Shown one piece after another: positions 30,524 through 38,323 of a stretch of DNA of 64,000 nt (positions within the stretch are counted from its first letter, which is position 1; every line of letters begins with the position of its first letter). This DNA is from Aurantiochytrium sp. KH105 (lineage: Eukaryota; Sar; Bigyra; Thraustochytrida; Thraustochytriidae). The stretch covers positions 8,275-72,274 of the forward strand of contig BGKB01000082.1 in NCBI GenBank assembly GCA_003116975.1. Direction: 5' to 3'. Position numbers and translations under genes: made by a program. Below the pieces are notes generated by a model. It did no database searches. It was not told the DNA's origin and saw only the letters and a program-made list of their open reading frames with translations.

Positions 30524-30815
30524 TCTGCTCGAGGGCTTGATTCGCGCGATAGAGGGGGGAAATGAAAGGGAGCGCGTACCGTTTGCGCGTGCGCGCGGGG
30601 GAAGGTGGGTGGCTCCGACGTAGTCGTGCGGCTGTCGCGCTGCTACTCCACCGTCGCTCCGTCGCTCCGCTGCTCCGCTGCCCAGACGGTATTGCATACA
30701 AGTCTGTCTGGCCTGGCGGTGTGCACGGACGGCACGCGCTGGTCTTTTTTCATTTTGCGTTCTCCAAGCGCTGGCGAGGGGGTGCCGGACTCGTGCTCAA
30801 AGTGACCCCCTCCAA

Positions 30816-30846
30816 GTGACCCCCTACCCCCTGGAGTCTTTGCAGG
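30816..30846. repeat. direct repeat flanking TPR gene, right copy
   Basis: GTGACCCCCTACCCC followed by CTGGAGTCTTTGCAGG, matching 27843-27874 in the same orientation. A partial extra copy, AGTGACCCCCTCC, precedes it at 30801. It lies about 290 bases upstream of the TPR gene start. Confidence 0.9.
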
Positions 30847-31028
30847 AGCGCACTTGTCATCGGTGTCGGTGTTGGTTTGTGGGTCACTCACATGTCAGTG
30901 TTGGACCATCTTGCATCTGCGCTGTAGATTTCGCATAAGTAAGCTTCGCATTGCCAAGTGAGAATTCATTCATTCGCTACTTGCACGGCACGGGAACGAC
31001 AACGGCACGGCTCGCACGAGCATGCTCA

Positions 31029-32282
31029 ATGACCAGATCGAGATGGAGATGCAGCAGATGGAGTGAATTAGGCCTAGTATCTCTATTTGTTGCCGGATGT
31101 TGCTGGTCTGCCCCCGCAGAGGCTGCGTCACCATCGTCTTCCTCTACGCGACTCCGCTACCGGGTTGTCGATGACGATATGCGCTTGCTGGAGGCGCAGG
31201 AGGTTGCTATGTACCCCCACCGACGACAGCGCAAGCTTGGGGCGATCGGGACAGACGCCGACCCACTTGCCTCTCTATGGCGAGAGAACTACGACGCAGA
31301 CTATGGAGCTTTCCTCGTTCCGGTCAAGTTTGGCGAGGATGATTCGTACGAAGGATCCAACAGCATGAGTGCTGAGGACGAAGAAACAACGAAGCTTCTG
31401 ATAGAAACGATGTCAGCCAAATTAGGAGGTGTGGTTCGCTTTGTTTTTGACGGAGACGTTGACAATGCTCGTTTTGGAGACAGGTATCTCCGTGTGGGGT
31501 ACTTTGAGAGTGGGTGCTGGAGCTACGTGGGGCGCGTGCCGGATGCCTACATGCCCCAAATCGTAAATCTTGCCCCAAGCTGCGTGTTCACTGATACTGT
31601 CGAGCACGAGATCATGCACGCGCTCGGGTTCTACCACGAACAGAGCCGACCTGATCGTAATGACTACGTCACGATTCACTGGGAGAACATTCAGGTGGAC
31701 CGTCTCAGCAACTTCGAGATCGCGGATGGAATCGACAGCCGCGGTGTACCTTACGACCGTCACTCTGTGATGCATTACCACTCATCGGCATTTTCAAAGG
31801 ATGGCTCTGAAACGATCACCAGCACGGACCCGTCTGACCCATCAGTTGGCGACGCAAGTGAGATGTCTGCATCTGACGTGCTGCAGCTACGCATGCTTTA
31901 CAGGTGTTCAGGGTCGGTTCGGGGGGCCTTCGAATCAAACTGCGACGCGAGCTGTCCTTGTTCTTCCGAGGGGGAAGGAAAATGCGTGTCTGATGATGGG
32001 TGTGCTCTCCCTCTTCGATGCGATCAAGAAAGCGGGCTCTGCAGTAGTCTTGTTGGCGGTGGCAGCGGCGGCAATGGCAATGGCAATGGCACAGGGACGC
32101 CAGCCCCAACGTTGCGTCCAACTCCTTTCCCAGCTGTGACACGTTCACCGACAAGTGCAAACTCGGATGTCTCGTCCTCTGAGGGTGAGGAGGGCAGTAT
32201 CCTGAGCACAAGTGAAGGCAAGGCCGGTCTGACAATTTTGGTGTTGCTTGCGGTAGGCATTCTCGTCGCAATGTTCTACTAG
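31029..32282 (+). CDS. astacin-family zinc metalloprotease (M12A), membrane-anchored
   Basis: Secreted or cell-surface metalloprotease of 417 residues. An N-terminal signal peptide (SELGLVSLFVAGCCWSAPAEA) is followed by a propeptide-like stretch. The astacin signature HEIMHALGFYHEQSRPDRNDY (HExxHxxGFxHExxRxDR) lies near residues 196-214, and the Met-turn with its tyrosine, SVMHYHSSAFS, near 246. After the catalytic domain comes a cysteine-rich EGF-like segment (CDASCPCSSEGEGKC). A Gly/Asn, Thr/Pro-rich stalk follows, then a hydrophobic C-terminus (GLTILVLLAVGILVAMFY) that is either a membrane anchor or a GPI signal. The first in-frame ATG is 31029; the frame upstream begins with TTG. Confidence 0.92.
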   Translation: MTRSRWRCSRWSELGLVSLFVAGCCWSAPAEAASPSSSSTRLRYRVVDDDMRLLEAQEVAMYPHRRQRKLGAIGTDADPLASLWRENYDADYGAFLVPVKFGEDDSYEGSNSMSAEDEETTKLLIETMSAKLGGVVRFVFDGDVDNARFGDRYLRVGYFESGCWSYVGRVPDAYMPQIVNLAPSCVFTDTVEHEIMHALGFYHEQSRPDRNDYVTIHWENIQVDRLSNFEIADGIDSRGVPYDRHSVMHYHSSAFSKDGSETITSTDPSDPSVGDASEMSASDVLQLRMLYRCSGSVRGAFESNCDASCPCSSEGEGKCVSDDGCALPLRCDQESGLCSSLVGGGSGGNGNGNGTGTPAPTLRPTPFPAVTRSPTSANSDVSSSEGEEGSILSTSEGKAGLTILVLLAVGILVAMFY

Positions 32283-32354
32283 GACTAGGCATCTCGCATC
32301 TCTGTTACCTACTAAACTAACCGACGATACATTGTGTTGATCTGATTGATTCGT

Positions 32355-32843
32355 TTATACGGGGTGGTATGTAAGGTACTTGTAGTCGAGCATGAAAGAG
32401 TCTGGAGTGCAGTTGTATGACATATCACCCGTTTCGTAGTCTTTTAGGTCAGCGACGACCTCGTGCTCCTCGCTGGTGCGAATTTCGGTGATGTAACAGT
32501 GTCTCCATTCTGTTGCGAGGACCTTTGACGAAAAGGTGTTCACGCGGAGTTTGACAATGGTTCCGGGCTTGAAGTAGTCGTGCCAGGTCCGCCTCTTCCT
32601 GATGCTGCTGACGAAGGGGTAGAAGACAAAGGCGTGTTTATGATTTGTTTCCAAGTCTCTGATTGTGTAGTACCGGTGATCTGGCGAGACGTCGGTGATG
32701 AGACTCTTTCGAACGACAAAGCTTGATGGGTACGATGTGAAGAGATAGTAGTAGCAATCATAGTTCTTGCGAGAGTGAGGGTTGGGGGGCAGGCTTGCGA
32801 GAATCTCCCTTTCAAGTTTCCTTTTTGAAAGAGAGATACCCAT
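32355..32843 (-). CDS. hypothetical protein, 162 residues
   Basis: Starts at the ATG at 32843 (MGISLSKRKLEREIL). The composition is protein-like and tyrosine-rich (NYDCYYYLFTSYPSS), with alternating basic and hydrophobic stretches such as YFKPGTIVKLRVNTF that suggest a small beta-rich fold. I recognise no family. It is convergent with the astacin gene, 72 bases from its stop. An N-terminal MG could be a myristoylation site, which is speculative. Confidence 0.55.
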   Translation of the reverse strand: MGISLSKRKLEREILASLPPNPHSRKNYDCYYYLFTSYPSSFVVRKSLITDVSPDHRYYTIRDLETNHKHAFVFYPFVSSIRKRRTWHDYFKPGTIVKLRVNTFSSKVLATEWRHCYITEIRTSEEHEVVADLKDYETGDMSYNCTPDSFMLDYKYLTYHPV

Positions 32844-33023
32844 CACGTTCGTTCACTTTACCGTTCCTTTTTGTGTGCGGCTCTGATGCTATATGTCTAG
32901 CTCCATGGGTACTATATATGATATGAGGCAAGGCTTGGCCAGAGCAGGCCAGGCCAGGCCAGGTCAAGCAAGTTTTTGTGTGCATTTTGCAAAATTGACT
33001 TTGCGACCAACCAACCGTTCCGA

Positions 33024-33788
33024 ATGTTGTCTTGGCGCAACGGCAGCAGCTCGAGGCGGCGTAATGAGCAGCTCTTCCGACTGCGCGCCGCCTCAATTTC
33101 TCTTCGGAAACATTCGAAGAAGTTCGAGGCCAAGGAGAAGGCGACACTTCGAAAAGTGACCCGGGCTGTCTCTGCAGGCGATGAACGCGCTGCTCGAACC
33201 TATGCTGCACATGCGGTTCATTTCGGAGACATGGCTGACCGCACCCTGCAACTTGCGTGCAAGGTAGAAATGGTATCTTCCGTGACACAGATCTCCATGG
33301 CAACGGGCGAAATGTCGAATGAGATCCGCGAGACCGTCAATGTGATCTCGGCGCACTTGAAGCCTTTGGAGACGATGCAAAGCATGGATGCATTCAACGA
33401 GGCCTACGACGACATCAACCTTGCCTCGGGAATGATCACCGACACACTCACTACGGCTGTTGTGAGCCACGATGAGGGAGCTTCTTCGCGGGAGGACGAG
33501 GTCTTGAGTTGGGCCAAAGAGCTGGCGGCGCAAGACACGCGCGCGATGTTTCCCACCGCGCCAGTCCCTGCCCCTAACTACTCTACTCACGCGACTGCTG
33601 TTACTCCTGGGCGCAATCATAGTCTCCAGCGCGCTGGGAGCACGGGCAGCACGAGCAGCACGAGCACGGCTTCCCCCTCCTGTCACCCTCCGTATTCCAA
33701 CACCGGGGGAAGTGCTACCACCACCATCACCACCACTGCGTCATTGGAAGAGAGACTTGCAAAATTAAACACCCAAGGTTCGAAATAA
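33024..33788 (+). CDS. ESCRT-III subunit, CHMP1/Did2-like
   Basis: Snf7-domain protein of 254 residues, expected to act in membrane scission at endosomes and other sites. The N-terminal helical region is strongly basic (RLRAASISLRKHSKKFEAKEK). It is followed by CHMP1-like text: VSAGDERAARTYAAHAVHF, a central helix with VEMVSSVTQISMATGEMSNE, and a conserved acidic helix. A low-complexity Ser/Thr/Pro linker separates the C-terminal SLEERLAKLNTQ, which fits the MIM1 motif (LxxRLxxL) that binds MIT domains of VPS4. The ATG at 33024 gives a normal N-terminus. The linker is longer than in animal CHMP1. Confidence 0.72.
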   Translation: MLSWRNGSSSRRRNEQLFRLRAASISLRKHSKKFEAKEKATLRKVTRAVSAGDERAARTYAAHAVHFGDMADRTLQLACKVEMVSSVTQISMATGEMSNEIRETVNVISAHLKPLETMQSMDAFNEAYDDINLASGMITDTLTTAVVSHDEGASSREDEVLSWAKELAAQDTRAMFPTAPVPAPNYSTHATAVTPGRNHSLQRAGSTGSTSSTSTASPSCHPPYSNTGGSATTTITTTASLEERLAKLNTQGSK

Positions 33789-33884
33789 GGGTGTGATATT
33801 TGCTGCGTTAAGAGAGAGAGAGAGAGAGGGAGGTGTTGCACGGCAAACTCCCAACGCGCGCGCATAGCCAGTGCCAGTGCGGCA

Positions 33885-34481
33885 ATGCTACCTTGCGACG
33901 CTTATTGGGGGAAGCCTGAAAACATGGGACTCACGGCAAAGGATTTTTCGCCAATTGTCGATTTGGAGGAAGAGATGGCTGGCCTGACGAGTGACGGCTG
34001 CTGCTATTATTCTCCATTGGGATCGAGTCTGGGGGCTAGTAGCGGCAGCAGCAGCAGCAGCAGCAGCATCGAAATCGACGAAAGAGACATTGATCTGCTT
34101 GAAAACCAAAACAAGTTTGCCGATCCGTACAGCGAACCCTTCGAGCAAAGTGTGATGACGCGCGCTAGGTTCGAATTTAAGTTTGGCCCTCATTCTTTCT
34201 CGTTGTACACGCGATGGGTTGACGGCTTCGAAGTGGAGCATGTCCTCCTCCCATCGCTTACGAAGCACCTCGACCGCGTGTTCCGGCTGATGTTGCCTCG
34301 CGAATCGGAGTCTCCACGCGCAGATGAATTTCTGTGTTTGGGTCACTTACACAGACGTTGGTATTTGGAATGGCTCAAGCCTCACGTGAAAGCCTACTGG
34401 CACTGGCACTCTGACGAAGTGACACTTAGTGAGACGACGGAAAGAGTCCGTGCTGCCACGAGTCACTTTTTTGTAGACTAG
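33885..34481 (+). CDS. hypothetical protein, 198 residues
   Basis: A complete frame from the ATG at 33885. It has a serine-rich run at about residues 46-62 (GASSGSSSSSSS) and an acidic patch (EIDERDIDLLE). The C-terminal half is globular-looking with RFEFKFGPHSFSLYTRWVDG and EWLKPHVKAYWHWHSDEVTL. No domain is recognised. It lies 97 bases downstream of the CHMP1-like gene in the same direction, followed by a (GTTT)n stretch. Confidence 0.6.
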   Translation: MLPCDAYWGKPENMGLTAKDFSPIVDLEEEMAGLTSDGCCYYSPLGSSLGASSGSSSSSSSIEIDERDIDLLENQNKFADPYSEPFEQSVMTRARFEFKFGPHSFSLYTRWVDGFEVEHVLLPSLTKHLDRVFRLMLPRESESPRADEFLCLGHLHRRWYLEWLKPHVKAYWHWHSDEVTLSETTERVRAATSHFFVD

Positions 34482-34577
34482 TGTTTGTTTGTTTGTTTGT
34501 TTGCTCCTGTCCTGTGTCTGTCTGTCCCGTCAGATTCAGATTAGAAACACACCGCGACCGAAAGGAAGATCGGGGCA

Positions 34578-34976
34578 ATGACAGCGGCTGTAAATGAGCC
34601 AGGTGATGGTGATGGTGATCATCATCACCTCGGCGATGAAATCAAAACTTCTAAAACCATTATCCATAGCATTTCCACTGATGATGAGAGTGCAGTGTGT
34701 AAATTTTGCATGGACGACGATACCGCGCTGGGTGTCTTCCTTGTCTATCCCTGCGCATGCACCACTGGCGTACATATCTGGTGTGTGGTCAAATGGTACG
34801 TTGTAAGCGGAAAGACGGACTGTCCTGTATGCAGAGACGAAGTGATGATCTGTTGTGTATTAGACTTCTGTCGCGACGTGAACAGGGTCTTTTGGGAGCT
34901 TTTGGAAGTTTGTGCTTGTGCCACTGGTGCTGCTGTTGCTGCCGGTGCTGCTGCAATGGAAAATAATATACAATGA
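34578..34976 (+). CDS. RING-CH (RINGv) E3 ligase-like protein
   Basis: A small 132-residue protein with a C4HC3 RING-CH zinc finger. It reads CKFC, then CAC, HIWC, a conserved downstream Trp (VVKW) and CPVC, in the order and spacing of MARCH-type ligases (about residues 41-90). The N-terminus is His/Asp-rich. A moderately hydrophobic C-terminus (ATGAAVAAGAAA) follows, but the two transmembrane helices typical of MARCH proteins are not evident. It probably transfers ubiquitin to membrane or cytosolic targets; the substrate is unknown. Start at the ATG at 34578. Confidence 0.75.
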   Translation: MTAAVNEPGDGDGDHHHLGDEIKTSKTIIHSISTDDESAVCKFCMDDDTALGVFLVYPCACTTGVHIWCVVKWYVVSGKTDCPVCRDEVMICCVLDFCRDVNRVFWELLEVCACATGAAVAAGAAAMENNIQ

Positions 34977-35069
34977 TTTCGCGTTTGTTCTCTCATAAAA
35001 ATAAATGGGCTGGAACGTCTTGCATCACAAACGCACACACACACACAGTCAGCAAGCAAGCAAGCAAGC

Positions 35070-36404
35070 ATGTTCATTTCCATACTGTGGCTCTTCGTTT
35101 TCGCTTGTGCATGCGAAGGCTCGATTGACCACGAGCTTGACCTTACAGTGCAACAGCTTTTTCCGAGCGGCTTGGGAGAAGAGCAGCAGGAGCAGCAACG
35201 GTATTTCAGAGCATCGGTGGACATCCTCGGGAACGTGGCGGTTGTAGGAGCGCCAGATCAGTCCTCGATGTATATTATTTTCAGACGGGATGACGATGAC
35301 CCGGGCAAGGCATGGGTTCTGGACCACAAATTTGAGGGAGAACCGGGCTCCAATCTTGGCGCCAGTGTGGCCATTGTAAACGAAGATCTCTTCGCAGCTG
35401 GCGGGCCGAACTTTGCAGGCGAAGAAGATGAAAACGGTGAAAGGGGTTTTGAGCGAGGCTACGTAGCGCTCATCTCTTACCGAGAGGGTACGAATTGGAT
35501 CGAGACGGAGCGCCTCGTGACGAGCGTCGACGACAGCCACCTTGGGTACACAGTCGTGGCGCAGCCGACGATGGACTTTCTGACTACTACCATGCTCGAT
35601 GGTGTGGGAGGCAGCGGTGTGCTCATGTACTATAAGATCGTGGATAACAGCACCGGATCTCTAGAGTTTAGCTCCAGCGTGTTGGAAACCACGCAGCCCT
35701 TCAACAATGAGATAACAAACCTTCACTATGGTCTCAACATGGCTGTCAATCGCGAAATCCTGGTTGCCATCAGCCGAACAGGTCCGTGTGGCAGGGCAAG
35801 CGTGATGCGTTTTGACGAGCCTTACTGGCGGAGGATGGAGACACTTATCAAATGCGAGCATGCTGACGATGAGAATGACGTGCTCACGCAAACTTTATAT
35901 AAAGCGGAGGGGCTGAGCACACTCCGCTCAGAAAACCAAGGTCTGCGCGCTTCCCTGGACAAGTCTGAGCAAACACGGCAAGGACTTGCTCGTGTCAATC
36001 TGACGCTCCGTGGCCGCTGCGAGGAACCAGAACAGCGCGAGCTGCAAGCAAAGGAATTTGGCGGCATCTCCTCGACATATTCGGAGGGCAAAGACTTTTC
36101 TGCTGCCCCTGAGCGTGTTGAGCGAACCCTCGAGCCGAAGGAACATGGTGCATACTCGCGCGAGCACGCTACTACCGCCACACCCGGCGCGAACGAGGAA
36201 GTTTCGGGCGTGAAACACGAACATGGCCCCTCTTCAAATTCTAGAAAAACCAGTGTCTCATCGCGCGGCAACGCCGACGGCGAAGGCCACGTCGCGAAGA
36301 CGCGAAAGCGCAAGCGCAAAGACGACGCCGTAGACTCTGATGACGAAGTTGTCTTTGTGAAGTCCAGCAAGCGCGGAGAACACGAACGCAAAGATTCTCA
36401 CTAA
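35070..36404 (+). CDS. FG-GAP-like secreted N-terminus fused to charged coiled-coil tail
   Basis: A 444-residue frame. Residues 1-17 form a signal peptide (MFISILWLFVFACACEG). Residues 40-270 resemble FG-GAP/beta-propeller repeats (DILGNVAVVGAPD, LGASVAIVNEDLFAAGGP). After about residue 270 the character changes abruptly to a coiled coil (LSTLRSENQGLRASLDKSEQ) and a hydrophilic tail with a nuclear-type basic cluster (KTRKRKRKDD). A secreted propeller and a nuclear signal do not belong together, so this may be a gene fusion. The junction lies near the palindrome CTTTATATAAAG at about 35892. The tail and its 3' flank relate to the coiled-coil gene at 23.8 kb. Confidence 0.6.
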   Translation: MFISILWLFVFACACEGSIDHELDLTVQQLFPSGLGEEQQEQQRYFRASVDILGNVAVVGAPDQSSMYIIFRRDDDDPGKAWVLDHKFEGEPGSNLGASVAIVNEDLFAAGGPNFAGEEDENGERGFERGYVALISYREGTNWIETERLVTSVDDSHLGYTVVAQPTMDFLTTTMLDGVGGSGVLMYYKIVDNSTGSLEFSSSVLETTQPFNNEITNLHYGLNMAVNREILVAISRTGPCGRASVMRFDEPYWRRMETLIKCEHADDENDVLTQTLYKAEGLSTLRSENQGLRASLDKSEQTRQGLARVNLTLRGRCEEPEQRELQAKEFGGISSTYSEGKDFSAAPERVERTLEPKEHGAYSREHATTATPGANEEVSGVKHEHGPSSNSRKTSVSSRGNADGEGHVAKTRKRKRKDDAVDSDDEVVFVKSSKRGEHERKDSH

Positions 36405-36455
36405 AGGAGCGCGCCGACTCGATCAGGAAATAGCGAGGCGCTACGAACACCTCAC

Positions 36456-36585
36456 ATAAATAAATGGAAGCTGAATTGATCTCGATCCAGGCAACTTGAC
36501 GCTAACGTCAAGGTCCTTGCTGCTCGCAACCTTTTCCACCGGCTTGTGTCGCTCGCTGTGCCTGCGCGCTGCAGAGGCCAATACC
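36456..36585. repeat. dispersed repeat, copy 2
   Basis: Related to 24261-24393; same orientation and same position just downstream of a coiled-coil-ending gene, starting at an AATAAAT word. The core of about 39 bases is identical, while both flanks are diverged. Confidence 0.85.
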
Positions 36586-36589
36586 AACG

Positions 36590-38323
36590 ATACTGGTTTT
36601 CATCTTGTGAGCAAGAGCAGCCATGTATACAACGTGCGGGCTTTGACTCTTAGCCCCGATCAAAAGGGAGCAGTTCCTAGCACATCGAGAGCTTCTATCG
36701 CGTCATCATGCTTCACGACTTCGAGAAAAACACCCTTCATCTCGAGCGGCACGCGTGTCCATCGTCCCCTTGGGCAACAGCTGCCAATCAGTGGCTGACT
36801 TGTTTTGAACAAGCGGTATACGCGCGTCCAGGGGGCAACCAGCCGTGACGACAGGGGCACATCGTTCCTCTCTTCATGGCAGCGAAATATTCCGCCGGAT
36901 TTTGATCTGCTGCCGCAAGCAGTGTTGTCACATGGTGGAAATGCAACCAGAGTGAAGATGAGTTCAATCGGGAATACCTATTTAGGAATTGAATGAGGAT
37001 AGGGCGCCACGCGGGAGTTCGCTCAGAGACGCGCGGGGCGGCCGACTGGTCAAGACTCACGAGGCGACGGACCGACCGTGACGTAGCCGATCGCGCGAGC
37101 TAACGCGCAGCGTAGCCGCACAGTCAAGCGGGCCGTCTACGCTGGTCTGCCCAGTAGATCTAGCATGGTGTCGACACGATGCCCACGCTGGGCAGGCTGC
37201 GTCCGGACTGCGGGCACAGACGGACGGCGCGCGCGCGCAGCTGCTCGGGCCGGCCGGCCCGCACGCCAGGCTGCACAGCGATCATGCTGCGCAAGTTGGC
37301 CGCACACGAGCCAGCTGCTCGGGCCAGCTGGATAAGGTGCGTACTTCGACCGTTTATGGGTCAACAAGCAGTCTCGAAAGTCTTGCGGCGGGCTCTGTCG
37401 CGACGAAGGAGCCCTGTGCAGAGTACGATCACCGTCTCCTCGCGCTACTTTTCTGATTCGAGGCGTGGGCCGTCTATGTCTGCTTGTAAAACTCACAACT
37501 AGACAGCTTTTTCTATCCGCTTGTCTATCTTCAACGAGCTCGATTGGCCGTGTTTGACCGAAAGGAACCACGTTGTTCGTCTTCTTTTTTCACTTCAACA
37601 ACAACATCAACCACAAGAGAGGCGTCGTAGTGTTTGTTTCCTCTTGTTACGGTTGCTACTGTTCCTGCTGCTGCTGCTCCTGCTGCTGCTGTACTCTTCT
37701 AGCCGTGCTGCGGCAGCGGCGAGTGCTTCTCCAACTTTTTCCGTGCAAGATGGGAGTCGTCTCGACTTCGATCTCCGCTGCGACGGATAGTCAGTCGCTC
37801 GGCTTCCGAAACATAGGCGGGCGGTCCGGCCGAAGACATCGGCCGCGCATACGTTCGCGCCGCTGGGTCGGCCAAGTGCCAGTTAGATACGCACGCTCGC
37901 ACGCTCGCGCGCGACCTGGTTTCCTTGGTTGGGTCGACCGAGGGGAAAAAAACCTACTAGACGGGAAAAAATCGTTTCTTTTTTTTCACCCTTTACGGTC
38001 GCAGCCGAAGCTGCCTCTGAGTGAGTAGAGGAGCAGGCAAAACGGCGTCGCGGACTTTCTGTCCACGCACGCGTACGCACGTACGTACGCGAGGAGGGGC
38101 GGGAGCACGTCCGCGGCGGAGACGTCCGCCCTTTCTGCGAGGTGATCGCTTCGTCCGCTTTGGCAAAGCAGGCCTTTTGCCCGGAGAAGCGTGCAGATCA
38201 CCCCCACCTCCAGGTCAGCTTTGTGCACGCGGCCCGTCAGCGACTTGGCCAAAGCGCGCACCAAGAGAGCGCAGGGGAGCCGAGGGGCAAGCGAAACGGT
38301 CGCGAGGTATATCAGAGGCTATC
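36590..38323. other. intergenic, possible unplaced exons
   Basis: No confident gene over about 1.7 kb. A plus-strand stretch after GTTCCTAG at about 36680 reads HIESFYRVIMLHDFEKNTLH...ARPGGNQP and could be a last exon. A plus-strand frame at 37179-37502 has an ATG but no recognisable family. The segment upstream of 38324 is GC-rich with CGTACG repeats. Confidence 0.45.

Noticed and set aside
29330-30565. 411-codon plus-strand ORF antisense to the TPR gene
   Set aside because: Shadow of the minus-strand gene; its apparent periodicity is the complement of the TPR repeats.
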